A DNA stretch of 64,000 bases from Sanguinoderma infundibulare (Eukaryota; Basidiomycota; Agaricomycetes; Polyporales; Polyporaceae): assembly GCA_032821775.1 (NCBI GenBank), contig JAVLRN010000008.1:1240001-1304000 (forward strand), read 5' to 3'. Positions 35,433 through 47,683 of the stretch are shown here, in pieces. The stretch's first letter is position 1; each line of letters starts with the position of its first letter. Under the pieces are notes generated by a model. That model ran no database searches and had not been told where the DNA came from. It was given only the letters and a program-made list of their open reading frames with translations. A program made the position numbers and the translations under genes.

Positions 35433-38209
35433 TTATGCGGCGAGAGTCTGGTTCAAGCTGCTGCCGGCGAGCCCGCCCGACGGCAACGCGAACTGCACCG
35501 TCTTCGTCGCGGACGAACCCCAGCCCGCGGGGGCGGTCCCCGACTCCAACGTGAAGGTGAGGGTGAGCTCCGTCAACAGCTGCGTCGGATCCGCGACGGT
35601 CACCGTCCAGGTGTCCATGTGCAGGATGACGGTCGAGCTGCCGGTCGCCTGCACCTTGATCGGCGCGCCGCCTGGGGTCGACGCCGGGATCGTGAACTGG
35701 CCGCCGTCCGTCTCCCAGAAGGCGGCAAACACCGTCACGTGCACGACGTCGACTATGGCCGAGATTGAGCCGTCGTTGCGGATGACCTCGATCTCCGTCT
35801 CGGAGATCTTGGCTTCGAACTCCTCGATGGTCGTGCCGGGGAAGACGAGGTAGGAGATGTCGGCAGAGATGTCCTCGTGGATGATGAAGGCCGTGAAGAT
35901 GTCCACCTCGATTGAGGGGTCCGAGGACGCGCCGATGGCGGACCAATCCCCGGTCTTGTGCGCGACGTCGACGGAGAGCGTGACAGGGTCGGTCACGTTG
36001 AACACGTACCCAACGCCGCCGTGCCAAAGCGACCCTGGCTGAGAGAAGTTACCGCCCATTACAGCAGTGCCGTTGACGTAGACGTCCCCGGAAGCTTTGC
36101 GCTGGTCGAGAACGGAGAGCACGGGTGCATCAGTGCTGGAAGTAATGCGGGCGACGAAGACGACCTGGACGTCCTCTTCCAGGAAGAACCAGGTCTTGCG
36201 CCAGTTCAAGCTCTTGGTGATTGGGTTCTCGTAGCGCATAGCGACTGCGCCCACGACTCCGTCAGAAGCACCGCCGACGAAGGTCTGATCACCGGTATGG
36301 CGGGTCGTATTGCATGCGAGTGGCGTCGCGCCGTAATCAACGGTGATGCCAGGGATGAGGTTCCAATCCCACGCTGCGACGATGTCCTCATACTCGTCTC
36401 CGTTGATGTGCTGGTAGACGGTGCCGTCCGCGAGGTGGAAGCCGAAGTTGTTGGCCTCGTCCGTGCACTCCGTGTTCTGCGTCCGCTCGGAGTACATCCG
36501 GAGTGTTGTAACGTAACCGGGACCACGCTGGACCTGATGACCACGCCACATTCGCGTGAGAAAATAAATAGGTAAAGAATGCGAAGAGTGTACTGACGGC
36601 GTAATCATTTGCATAAAAGATGCGGTTGCCAACAATGTTGCCCGAGTTCGCCGTCGTGGTGTTCACAGAGAGGTTTTCAAAAACCTCCAAGATGACTTCC
36701 GAATCCCAGAGTTGGCCGAGGACTTGCAGCTGGGTCAGGTTTGTGTTGATGGAGGCGTCCGCGCTGGGGTGAGAAGTCAGCGGTGCCGACGCAGTGGGTA
36801 GCGGGAAACTTACTGGTTGTCGGCGACAGGATCTGTCAGGAACCTTCCCAGGACACTCTGTGGCTGAGTAAGCAACAGTTACGACAAGCCGAGCCAATAC
36901 GACTCACGAAGTCCCAGTGAAGGGTGTCTGTGAAGATGTTCCGGAAGATCATCCATTGGTCCGCCTCAACCAGAACCTCGACGGCAACCTGAACCTCAAC
37001 ACCCCCCTGGAACTGGGTTTCTGCCACCTCAATCTCAAACGCGAAGAGATCGTTTTCGCTGCACGAGATTGCTTCAGGTTACCATGGCTTGGACTTGGAA
37101 GGCTGGGAGCGACCTACTAGTCTTTTCCATAATTGCCGTTGTAAATGATGCCGGTGTGCTGGCCGAAGGACCCGTCGGCCCGGATCCCGTCCGCCTTGGT
37201 AGCGTTCTGGATGACGGCATCGGCGTGTACGCGATCGAAGGCCGCAGCAATGAGGGTGGCGTTCAGCGTAAGCAGCCCTTGGTCGATGCCGATGCTGGCA
37301 ATATCCTGGAGATTCGCGCCAGTGATAGCGCTCACACCGTTGATGCCGGTCTCGAACGTTGCGAAGCTGCGCTCAGTTATCGTCGTGCAGCTGGCGAGTT
37401 CCGACGTCGAAAGCGAGTCGCCGAGGAGTAAGCATACCTCTGCGACGAAGGTGGGAACGCCAATAACCTGGGATAAGACACGTAAGAATGGGTCTACCCA
37501 GGGTTCAGCTGATGCCAGAAAGCTTACGTTGGAGAACCAGTTCTCGTTCCAAAGGCCCGGTGTCCCGCACGGGCATGCGTCGTCGCCTCCTGAGTCGAGA
37601 CAAGAAGGGTTTTCGAAGTCGTTCTCAAACCAGAATCCCATGGCAGAGGAGATGGCAGTGCGGACTTGGTCGCTTTGAACCCACTGGTCTGCGTTCTCCA
37701 AGCCGCCATGCCAGGCAGAGGAGAGAGTGACTACATGCGCATATGCGAAAAGAGGATGAGTCTAGTTTCTCGTCACCAAGGGGACTTGTTCGCTCACGGA
37801 TACGCGACCAATGACTCTGGGCCTTCCAGTTGGCCGTCGGAGCGTCGCAGCCAGCGGTATAGTCGACGTCCGGCCACGTCCCGTTGGCCTGCAAGTTGGA
37901 CAACCTTTCTCGAAACAAGACAGGTCAGCGTATACGCGAGTATACCCGAAGATAAGATAATGACACTGACCATGTGGATATGGAGGCGGCCCCCGTCGTC
38001 GCACCTACGATGACCTCGAACCGCCGCTCCGTCACGATCTGTATGTCTTCGACGATAGTGTCTTGGATAATAGTGACATCGACGACGGTTGTATCGGTGA
38101 CAAACGTTCTCGGAATGACAGCAGTCGAGACGGAGCTGGCGAAGGCCAAAGCCACGCCGAAAACAGGAAGCAGCATGCGTGAAACGCGTCCGATGCGCGC
38201 ACCAAGCAT
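35433..38209 (-). CDS. Secreted polysaccharide lyase family 8 (PL8) protein
   Basis: Predicted to cleave uronic-acid polysaccharides by beta-elimination outside the cell. Start ATG is at 38209 (MLGARIGRVSR) or 38176 (MLLPVFGVALAFASSVSTA); either gives a hydrophobic secretion signal. Several short introns interrupt the gene at about 37.9, 37.75, 37.45, 37.07, 36.9, 36.8 and 36.56 kb. The N-terminal helical domain includes GFWFENDFENPSC and NENWFSN. The PL8 active-site region reads DGSFGQHTGIIYNGNYGKD with the expected His and Tyr, followed by RMYSERT and WDWNLIPGITVDYGATPLA, then a beta-rich C-terminal half (YENPITKSLNWRKTWFFLEE; VKVQATGSSTVILHMDT-like end). Length, about 800 residues, suits PL8. 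Known PL8 enzymes act on hyaluronan, chondroitin or xanthan; which substrate a fungus uses is unclear. Looks intact. Confidence 0.85.
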
Positions 38210-39223
38210 GCTTGTCGACGGGGGAAGATGCAACGAGGGTATGGAGAAACTACGGAGCTTTGCTCATGTCTCTTATACCCCAGGCTCAGGCATGCCTCAA
38301 ACAGGCGGTATGCGATACTTGGATTGGGAAGCGAAGATGAAGCAGGCCTGCTGTCCATCTGGCTCGGATCCGCGTGGAAATCAGACTCCTTCCTTGTCGC
38401 CTGACGCGTCGAGCTGTACATACACGTAGAGTTCTCAGCCTGTCCGCCGGGGCACCCGAACTGCACTCACCTCGTTAGTCGCGCGGGCATGGCGGTGGCC
38501 GCCGGCCTTCATGCGCACATGACTGGGCTCTGCTCTCACCCAAATCCATGCCAGACGCGCCGGGTTGCGATAGGGAGATGCGATTCCTGCGAAAGAAGTC
38601 GGTGGATTGGTTCCAAAGCGGCAGATGTACGTGAGTAGGCGGAGAATTGGCATCGGTGCCTATACCGGGGAACTGCAGAGGCGGTAAACATCGGAGAAAC
38701 ATAGGCTGCTTGAGACCGGTCTAGAAGACAATTTTTATAGGAACGCGTTGGTGCAGAGTGTCGTTGGAGTGGAGAGCGTCAGCGCAATTGGGGCCACCGT
38801 CTGGCCCCAGACGGTTGAAAGCACTACGTCAAGCCGAGGCGTCGTCAGAGTCTCGCTGGCGTACGCAGATCTAGATCCATCCGAAGTCCGTCACGAGCGC
38901 TAGCACTGCATGGTAATGTACGACAGCACTACTTACTGTGGTACGGCATAAGTGCTAAAACATACGAGCGGGGCTTGCAAACATGAGAGAATGGCAGGAG
39001 AATGGCAACCGTCATCGCGCCCCCACATGCACCAGAAGGCAACCAAATGAACGCAGGTCCCATTACTAATTAGTGGGGAAAATGGTACAGCTAACGATAC
39101 AGTCCCAAGTGTCCGAGCCCATCATGTACAGCGATACAACTATAGACGCGAGCCGCGCCTGCAGCCCGCAAAATGTCCAATGGTCATGACCCGCGCAACA
39201 GCGCTTTGCATCTCGTGAAAGAC
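38210..39223. other. Intergenic, PL8 promoter side
   Basis: About 1 kb. On the minus strand a TATAAAAA element lies at about 38729-38740, 520 bases before the PL8 start, which may mark a distant core promoter with a long or spliced leader. No coding sequence is supported. Confidence 0.4.
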
Positions 39224-40156
39224 TCATGCCTTGCCCGCGGCAACATGGAGCTTGGAAAGCGAGCATACCACCGGGACCGCGTAGAAGGCGAATCCCACCC
39301 AAACCACTAAACGGAATGTCAGACATGACCACTCCGACGGCATGTCCTAAACGTGTACTTACTCACGAATCCGTTGCTCGTCGACGCAATCAGCTGCGCC
39401 CCGCTAGAACCGGCCTCGGCAATTGCAGTATTGAAATCCTCGACGGCTTTCCCAAACCACATGCGGATGACCAGGAATGACGTGAGGCCTATCAACACAT
39501 GGTCAATACACAATCAAACGTCTATTCGTCCCGGTCGCGAGGCACGACGCTCACCGATAAGGAAGCCGAGCAACCCGATCCAGGCAGTCGCACGCTGCAG
39601 TCCTGGCTTGTCGAGCACGTTGCCGAACTTGCCCATCTTGCCCCGGAAGGACGTGAGAGTGAAAAGGATGAAGAAGATGATGGTAAACGCCAGAGACACA
39701 GCGATGAATGCTGGCGTCGTTGCCGTGGGCGCAGAGAGAAGGTCGGGCGCGCTGCTAGGCAACACCGAAAGGTCTGAGGGGACATAAACGGCTATTCGCT
39801 TGAGTTGCGAGAACGGCAGAAACGTACCGTAGGTCGGGGACACAGTTGGAGAGGTGCATGTCACAGGGGCACCATTCTTCGAACGAGTACATGAGCCTAA
39901 AACCTCGGTGAGTATAAGCTACAAGTAGGATTTGATCGGACATACCTAGTGCACCGAGGAAGACTGACGGTCCATCAACTCCGTCACTTGTCTTGGACTG
40001 CGTCAAGGCGGTGGACGGAGATACCGTCAAGAGCGAGACTTGCTCCGGGAAGAGGATGACAGGTGCCAAGTAAGAGAACAGGATGAGGACGAACCCCGTC
40101 AGGGAAAGTAGAGGCGCGAGGTAGATGTGGAAAGCCTTGGAGAGTCCAGCGATCAT
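39224..40156 (-). CDS. PalI/SUR7-type four-TM plasma-membrane protein
   Basis: Starts at ATG 40156 with AGLSKAFHIYLAPLLSLTGF and LFSYLAPVILF (TM1), a Ser/Thr-rich outer loop, CTSPTVSPTYG, then FIAVSLAFTIIFFILFTLTS (TM2), LQRATAWIGLLGFLIG (TM3), LTSFLVIRMWFGKAVEDFN and, after the last intron, WVGFAFYAVPVVCSL (TM4), ending KLHVAAGKA with TGA at 39226-39224. The last intron uses a GTAAGT donor with an ATG codon split across the junction. Order and motifs fit the SUR7/PalI family, which organises plasma-membrane domains or takes part in ambient pH sensing. Which of these roles applies cannot be decided. The frame is intact across three or more introns. Confidence 0.75.
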
Positions 40157-41161
40157 GGCGAGCGAGTATATGCGAGAAGTCGTACGTGAATTAAGTCTTC
40201 AAGACGTGTCAAGGGGATGAAAGGGCCGTCTGGGCGTAAGCTGAAGTCTAGCAGTAGAGAGCGTAACCCTGCCAGCAGAGAAAATCGGGTAGATGTCTGG
40301 AGCCGTTGACTGAGGAACAATTGAGGATAGGTCGACATGCCTCGCGGCCTTAAGTGCTTGGTTCGCTAGGGGGTCCACGTAGGGCGGTGCTTGCGCCATG
40401 CCGAGAAGTGTATTGGAGAGTACGCAAAGAACAATAAAAGGACAAGGAGAGCGGGGAACGGATCGCACGACGACAAGAAGAAGGTTGTATTCGGTGTCGC
40501 GCTGGAGGGCGCTAAAAAGAGCAACCTGCCATTGTTCCCAAAACGGCCCGGCGCAGGCGCTTCTCACGCACAAACAATGGCGGCGGCCCGCTCGCACACG
40601 GTCTAGCCTGCAGCACCTCATGATGCTCTACGGCGACGTTGCTCGAATTCTTCTGTCGCTTGCTCAGACCTCTTCGTCAAACAGACATCAATGTATGTGC
40701 CTGTGCGCGGCTGCCACCTCACGATCCCAATTATCCACATCTGGAGACCCGTCGATGTCCAAGTCAATGACATCGCGCCCTCACGAGCGGGTCGTTACTT
40801 TGTACACCGGCTAGAGCTGTCTCTATCGAGGTTATGGGTTTACATCCTTTAGAAGCCCGCAGCGTCTTAATCGTCATCCTCACAGTCGCACTCCTTGCCC
40901 TTGGGGTCATCGCCGATGAAGATGGGGACCGGGTCGCCAGGGTTGGAAGTCAAGCCTCGGTGACCGCTCTTGATGGGGCTTGGCGTCGACGCCAAGTCGA
41001 TGGTGCCAGCTATTCTAAACATGAGGCGAGAATGGAAGCACATGTCGACTGAGCATGATGCTCTATCGTCTGCGCCCGAGTGTGCAGCTAGTGCTTGAAT
41101 ATCTAATGCATACTAACCTGCAGTATTGGCCGACGACATGTTCGAAGAAGCGCCTACAACA
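40157..41161. other. Intergenic, upstream of PalI/SUR7 gene
   Basis: About 1 kb including a minus-strand frame at 40199-40621 that I do not recognise. A 25-base string around 40470-40495 (AGAAGAAGGTTGTATTCGGTGTCGC) recurs with one mismatch near 44957-44981. No gene is supported. Confidence 0.35.
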
Positions 41162-41766
41162 TCTGGCTCAAGTGATGCAGGACCGCGACCGGTCCAACCC
41201 GAGATCCGCTCTCAGGTCTCCCGATGGGCTATTCACCGCCTCACTGCGAGGAAGGAGATAGATCTTCTCTTTCAAACGAATGCTTTGGCACGCTCAGGCT
41301 CGTTCTCACCCCCGAACTACCCCCGGCCGCTGATGGTCACACTGGCGCCGCGGTCATTTACCGCCTCGGAGTCGGGGTCATTGGTCCCAGGCAATTGTCA
41401 GGAGAGCATCCAACTCATGGATTTCACACCCCTTCTGACAACCAATCAAGATGCGGGCGGCTCGGGTCCCCACCACAGGGCTTTCCCCTATGTTCAACAT
41501 GGAGTTCCACCGAGGCTAAGCGGCGGCGCTAGACGGTAATGCGACAGAAGATGGCAGGGAAACCTACCGCACGCATGGATATCGTTGTCGTTCTTTTAGG
41601 ACTGGTTCAAATTCTGCTCTGCATAGTTCTCATGTTGTCTGTATCAGTGTGGCTTTGGCTTTCTTGATATCCGCTGATTTGCGCTTCGAGTTGTGTATCT
41701 TGCTGTCGTGTACTTCGCTTGGGTGTTGTGTCTGTTAATAGATTATAGAACTAGAATGAAACACGC
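41162..41766 (+). repeat. Dispersed repeat, segment A copy 2
   Basis: Near-copy of 33862-34482. It ends at the same ACACGCG where segment B would begin, but B is absent and unrelated sequence follows. Small deletions shift the open frame seen in the other copy. Confidence 0.8.
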
Positions 41767-42054
41767 GCCACTGCATTGTCGCTAGGGCTTCTCGCCGGCT
41801 TCTCGCGGTCGCCGCTAGAAGCACCATCATCTACCCACTCTAATGGTCCCAGCAAGATCGTGCTCTTTCTGTCCGGTAAGCAAGTAGCATAGGTCCCGCG
41901 TCTTGAACTTCAAGTTCCGTATCACAAACAAAACCATTCGCCATCTTAAACTGCAACCGCGTTACTCCGACTCGTGAAACGTCGCACGGCCATCCGGGAC
42001 CTGACATGCCCCCCCCAATAAGTAATACCACGTTTCCTCCGAGTCGGCGGCGCT
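41767..42054. other. Short spacer
   Basis: 3' flank of the NCS1 permease gene next to the repeat. Nothing recognised. Confidence 0.35.
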
Positions 42055-44109
42055 TCACACATTGTGTGTTACGACCACCTCCGCGTCTCCTTCATCCTTC
42101 CCGCTCCTCGAGTCCGAGACACTCTGAAGCGACGCTGTGTCGTGGGTAGGTCTGACCTTCTCCGTGAAAGTGCCAAAAACGTCCTCGTCGTCCGTCTGAC
42201 CGAGCGCCGTCGGCGGGAACACCTTGCTGAGCAACACGTGTACGGCGGCGCTGAGGACGAAGCCCAAGGGCCACGCGAGGTCGTAGCATCGCGTCCACCC
42301 TACCGCTACTGCGATCGAGTCGGGAGATATGGCGCTGACGAAGCCAGCTGTCGCGCATGTGTCCGTCAACGTCTGGAGAGATCTGGGACACGGAAAGGAA
42401 TGCGACGACTCACGCATGAGCGGCCACACGCCGAAGAGCCAGGCGATCAGCGCTCGCAGGTTGATACCGTACGTGAAGTAGTAGATCGAGTCCGCGTTTG
42501 GCATGTACAGGTGCGACAACCGAAGCTTGCTCCGTCTGACGACGAGGTAGTCGGAGACCATGATCCCCTAGGCATTTAACAATTGAGCCGACGCAAATGC
42601 AAGCGAGTTGGGAAATAGACGTACGGTGAGTGGGCCTAGGAAGACCGAAAACGAGCTCATGACAGATAAGAATATACTCGAGCCCGTGAGGAGTTTCCAT
42701 GGGCAAATGGCTATGCCGAGCGCGGCTGTGATCAAGGCACCTCTGCGAAATGAAACATATCAGTGTGCGACAAGGGCTAACGCGCGGTGCTAGTACCGAC
42801 CGCCTGATGTCGATGTATTTCGGAAGCAGACCTGAAAGGTCTATGCCACCAGATATCGCGTTCCCTGGGATGTTGATTCCGAACTGCGAGAGCACAAATG
42901 CGCATCCCGCGAAGAAACACGCCGCTCGAGCGCCCGGCCCGCCACGAAGCTGCACGACCTGCAGAAGGTCGTACGGCGCCCATAGCAGTCCCTCGTCGGG
43001 GTAGAACCCAGCGGCGCAGCTCGTGACGATAACGCCGATCAGGGCGACGACCACACAGGTGAGCGGGACGACGAGCAGCTGGCTGAGGATCTGGGCTCGC
43101 GGGTAGGCGGCGAAGCGCGCGTAGTCGCTCTGGTTCAATACACCCGCAGAGTACGCGCCAATCGTAGAGCTGATACCGTACGCCATCGCCCAGCCCAGCT
43201 GAGAACCGCTGGTGAGCGGCTGGACGCCACTGAGCTGGCTGGGGTGGCTGAGGAGCGGGCCGCCGCCGCCTTGTTTTGCGAGGGCCCAGATGAAGATCGC
43301 GAAGACTGTGACGGTCATAATGATGCTGCCGAAGAGGAATGGTTTGCGGAAGTGTTCGGGCGGTACGAACAGAAGGGGGACCGAGATCCCTGAGAAGATG
43401 ATAATGCCGATTAGGTCGTTCGTCCTGGAGAAAGTGGCAGTCAGACGTGATGAGCGGTTTCTGAACGATTCAACTTGTTCGCTTACTCAATGCCTGCATC
43501 CGGAGGAAGTGTATTGCGCAACGTGTAGAAGCTAGGCCAGATGCTCCCGATGACAACCTTGACCTGGAATACATCAACGTCAATGCTGTTCGTTAGGATA
43601 CATTGAACTCACGCTCTTTCCGCCGCTACGGATGCACGAGTGAGTAGACGCCGCGTATGGAACCATGGAGAGAGCACTCACAAAACGAGCTGCACGCCAT
43701 ACCACACTACCGACAACATAATGCGCATCAACAGAGGGAAGAAGCTCCCAAACACGCCCCATACGAAGCGGTTGTAGATCGGGAACCCGACATGCCACTC
43801 TGCGCCGACGAAGCCATTCGCGACGACTGAGCAGCCGATGATGAGGTAGCCGACAACGACCACGATCATCGCCTGCCAAACATTGAGTCCCAGTCCGAGG
43901 AGACTGGACGCAGTCGTCCATGCGCTGATGTTGATGCCGGTCAAGAGCCAGAAGCCGACGAAGGACCAGGCGCCCCACGTGCGGCGCGAAGGCGGGAGAG
44001 GAATAATGTCACGGTTGATCCAAGCCGTCGACTCTCCTTCGTGCTCGTTCTTGTGTCGCACCTCGAGCCGCTTCAATACCTGCGACACGGACAAGTTTGT
44101 AGGAGGCAT
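42055..44109 (-). CDS. NCS1 permease (uracil/uridine/allantoin type)
   Basis: Nucleobase:cation symporter-1 of the plasma membrane, Fur-like branch. The first ATG in frame is at 44109 (MPPTNLSVSQVLKRLEVRHK). The protein then reads NRDIIPLPPSRRTWGAWSFV, FWLLTGINISAWTTASSLLG, LNVWQAMIVVVVGYLIIG, FPIYNRFVWGVFGSFFPLLM, and after several short introns QLGWAMAYGISSTIGAYSAG, LNQSDYARFA, FVLSQFGINIPGNAISGGID, GIMVSDYLVVRRSKL and GINLRALIAWLFGVWPL. The C-tail is acidic and hydrophilic, ending at a TGA at 42057-42055. All conserved NCS1 segments are present, so it is likely functional. Fur-type carriers move uracil, uridine, allantoin or related compounds; the substrate cannot be fixed. Confidence 0.9.
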
Positions 44110-45317
44110 GTGTGCAATGGCGGTAGAGGAGGATGACTGGGGAACCGGACTGCGCAAGCTGTCCGGATTTTATTCCGTGAGGCGAATAACGCGCCGATAA
44201 GGTTGCCCACCAATTTGGCCGCTGGAGGGCTGGCGGATAAGGAGTTCACATGACGGATTGCCGCGTGTTCAATGTCACTGCATCGCGCTTGTTGCTGTAT
44301 CCGGTATGTTGGTTCAGGCGAAGCCAATGAAAAAGGGCGGTTCCTAGACATCAAGACGCTCGAGGTCAGACAAGTGCCAGTGGTCTGTTGCACTTGGCGA
44401 ACATACCTTAGCCTTCCTTAGGTGCCCGATGCCCGGTCCGGTGATGCCATAGTGCGTCACTTGAGGATAATCAGTATTTGCGCTCTTCTGGACCCTGCTA
44501 TCATGGTCCTGAGTGCCGCGACGACCGCCAGAAGGACAGACAGACTGGCACTATGAGATAAGGAGTACGCATGCCTCTGGTTGATAGATAGTCGCGAACT
44601 GGGTCCGTCGGACGTTGACATAGATCGGACCCTCTGTCGGTGTATGAGGACCCGACTCGATGTGGTGCTAAATGGCTTTGAGTCGCTGCAAGGAGTGCCT
44701 CAAGGTTGGCGACTGCTAGTTCAACGATGACGACGAGAGTCGGGAGGCTTGAGCATGATTGGCGCCGGAACCCGGTCGCTGCCGAGGCACGCACTGCCAC
44801 CGATGCCTCCGACTCGGCCAGCAGCGACAGCGGAGTCCCATATCCATCCAAACCTTCTGAAATGCAGGTGCGCATGTCGATGCTGCATGACCGCCAGCCC
44901 TACTGACCCTGTGGGGATTAAAAATGTCGAAGACCACAAGTTCATATGGAAGAAGAAGAAGAAGGTAGTATTCGGTGTCGCACCTGAGAAGGCGTGGCAA
45001 GCGGCGTCCGGGTCACCGTCATGTTGGGTTCAAGTTCAATGTATTAGGTTCGACAGCTCCCTTTACGAGCACAATTGACTACTTCTTCCACCCCGTGGCA
45101 GGTCACCAGTATGCCTCATGGCAGATGTCCACTCCGTAAAGTCCATTCCGGGAAGCGAGACTGCGAACCTGAGTCCGATCCTGGAGCAACCATCGAAGCC
45201 TTCTCCCCTGAAGAAGCTTCGTTACCGCGCATGGCGCTAAGGGAAGGAGCAGTATATATGCTCTTTCCTTCCTCCAAAGCCTGAATCGACACCTTATCAT
45301 TCCTGCACCCCGGCGAC
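44110..45317. other. Divergent promoter region of NCS1 and amino-acid permease genes
   Basis: 1.2 kb between two divergently transcribed transporter genes, so it may hold shared control sites. I could not assign specific elements. Short frames at 44501-45000 have no protein resemblance. Confidence 0.4.
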
Positions 45318-47683
45318 ATGGCATCCACTTCCTGTAAGGGAAGGAATTCTGAGACTGTATTCAAATGTCCGGTGCCATGCGATGGCGACGACTCGGGAAC
45401 AGCAACTCTCACCGACAACGATGTCCTAGCCGCACTAGGATATCGCCAAGAGTTCAAAAGAGCGTTTAGTGCCGTTGAGGTTTTTGCTCTGGCAATCAGT
45501 TTCATCGGCTTGATTCCTTCCATCTCGTGAGTCTCTCTCCAACTCGCAGACTGTTTGTTGCCCAAAGCCATTCCTAGCTCTGTCTTGGTATTCGCATTGC
45601 CTTACGGCGGGCCCGTCGCTTTAGTTTGGGGTGTAAGTGCCCCTCGTCTCGAAGTTAGGTTATTCCCTATCTCATCCCACGTTAGTGGGCCATCAGTTCT
45701 TTCTTCATAGTGTTCATCGCCTTAGCCCTTGCGGAACTCGGCTCGGCTGCACCGACGTCAGGAGGATTGTACTACTGGACGTGGATGTATGCGTCTCCAC
45801 GCTGGAGGAAAATCTTGGCATGGATAGTGGGGTGTGAGTGTTGTAACATTGGTTTTTTGCGGAGCACTATACTCATGGCCGCTGCACAGACTCTAACTCA
45901 ATGTGTCTCATATGTGGTCTTGCATCTGTTGAGTGGGGATGTGCCGTCCAGGTCATGGCAACCGTCTCTCTCGGCAGCAGACAGCCATTCTTAGCCACCC
46001 CTGGTCAAACATAGTGCGTCGTGGATCTTACACCAGGTATCATATCCAAGTCCGAGTCCGACCCATTAACAATCTTGCAGCGCAGTGTTCGTCGCGCTAC
46101 TTTTTTGCCATGGGCTTGTAGCTTCGCTCGCGACGAGAATAACCGCATTGTTACAAGGTTTCTTCGCCATAGTCCACATACTGTGCCGATTTAACTCTTC
46201 CCATCAATATCCCGATTACTGACATTGCATTGGTTAGTCTTTGCGTCGTTGTCATCGTTGCCCTACCCACGACGACTCCCAAAGAATTCAGAAACTCGCC
46301 TTCATTCGCATTCAGTGGTTTCGTCAACTGTGCGTATCCTTTGCATTATGCATGACTTGATGATTGACTCTCGTAACACGCGAGTAGTATCCGGATGGTC
46401 CAACGGTATCGCCTTTGTGCTAAGCTTTCTCGCTCCACTTTGGACCGTCGGTCAGTGGCGCCTCTAGTAAATCGATCCTCAAAGTCACGATCGCTGATGA
46501 CACACCGCAGGTGGTTTTGATTCGCCTTTACACATCAGCGAGGAAGCGTCCAATTCCCAGGTTGCCGTTCCATGGGCGACGGTCTGTGCGGTTACCGGCG
46601 CAAGCATCCTCGGTTTAGGTAAGTCGCCCGCTCCGTAGTAAACGGGTGTACAAGCAAGATAGCAGGCTAAACATCGGACTCCCGCAGTCATTAATGTCGT
46701 GCTTTCATTATACATGGGGACGGACATGGAAGCGATCATGACGAGCCCCATCGGCCAACCTATGGCAACGGTGCGTCCACATTTCGACCATACCATAAAG
46801 CCTATCCTTATCGAGCCCCTTCTGGAACCTTCCCCCTCTGCAGATACTCTTCAACAGCCTCGGTCGCAAAGGTACGCTGGTCATTTGGCCAATTATAGTC
46901 ATGGCGCAGTAAGCCTTGCTTCCTTCTGGTATGCCGTCTGAATCGTCATTGACCAAACGGATGCACAGGTTCTTCGTAGGCGCGAGTGTCGTACGTTCTC
47001 CGCATCCCCATCCGCGAGTAGAGATTGACAGACCTCCCAGCTCGTCGTCGCCTCCCGCCAGCTGTTCGCCTTCTCCCGCGACAAGGCGATCCCGTTCTCG
47101 CAGCACATCTCCCGCATCAACCAGCACACCCGTACTCCGGTGAACGCCGTCTGGACGTGCGCGTTCGTCGCGCTCGTCATCGGCCTCATCGTGTTCGCAG
47201 GACCGGTCGGGAGCTCCGCCATCTTCAGCGCCTCCGTCGCAGCGCAGTACACGGCGTTCATCATTCCCATCGCGTGTCGCTTCCTGGGAGGCAAGCCATT
47301 CAAGCCTGGGCCGTTCACCCTCGGCCGCTTCGTACGTGCTGCTTCTGCGTCGCCTTTTGATGCGAACTCACGACCGATATGCGCGATTCGGATGAACCGT
47401 GTTTAAAATCCGACAGAGTCTGCCCGTCGCGATCGTCGCGGAGGCCTGGATGATCTTCGCGATGGTCGTCATTGCCTTTCCGGCGGCCCCAGGACCGAAC
47501 GCGCACGCCATGAACTACGTGGTGGTCGTCTACGGGGCCTGGGTCGCCCTGTGCCTCTCGTACTACTACGTGCCTGGGTACGGAGGCAAATACTGGTTTA
47601 AGGGCCCACAAGCGACCGTCGATGTCGGTGCAAACCCTGGTGCGGCCGTGGAACAAGATGGCAACGATTCCACCGTAGCGTAG
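45318..47683 (+). CDS. APC-family amino-acid/GABA permease
   Basis: Twelve-helix membrane transporter of the fungal amino-acid/choline/GABA group. ATG at 45318. The frame, joined over about ten short introns, reads TDNDVLAALGYRQEFKRAFS, FALAISFIGLIPSIS, FALPYGGPVALVWG, ELGSAAPTSGGLYYWTWMYA, VEWGCAVQVMATVSLGS, NGIAFVLSFLAPLWTVGGFD, HISEEASNSQVAVPWATV, LYMGTDMEAIMTSPIGQPMA, RQLFAFSRDKAIPFSQHISR, TPVNAVWTCAFVALVIGLIV and YTAFIIPIACRFLGGK. These are hallmark segments of the UGA4/BAT1-like family. The stop is TAG at 47681-47683. Some internal exons are short and their borders are approximate. It is divergent from the NCS1 gene. Confidence 0.85.

Noticed and set aside
40199..40621. Minus-strand frame upstream of the PalI/SUR7 gene as an upstream exon
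   Set aside because: No splice junction joins it to the PalI frame, which has its own good ATG and hydrophobic start.
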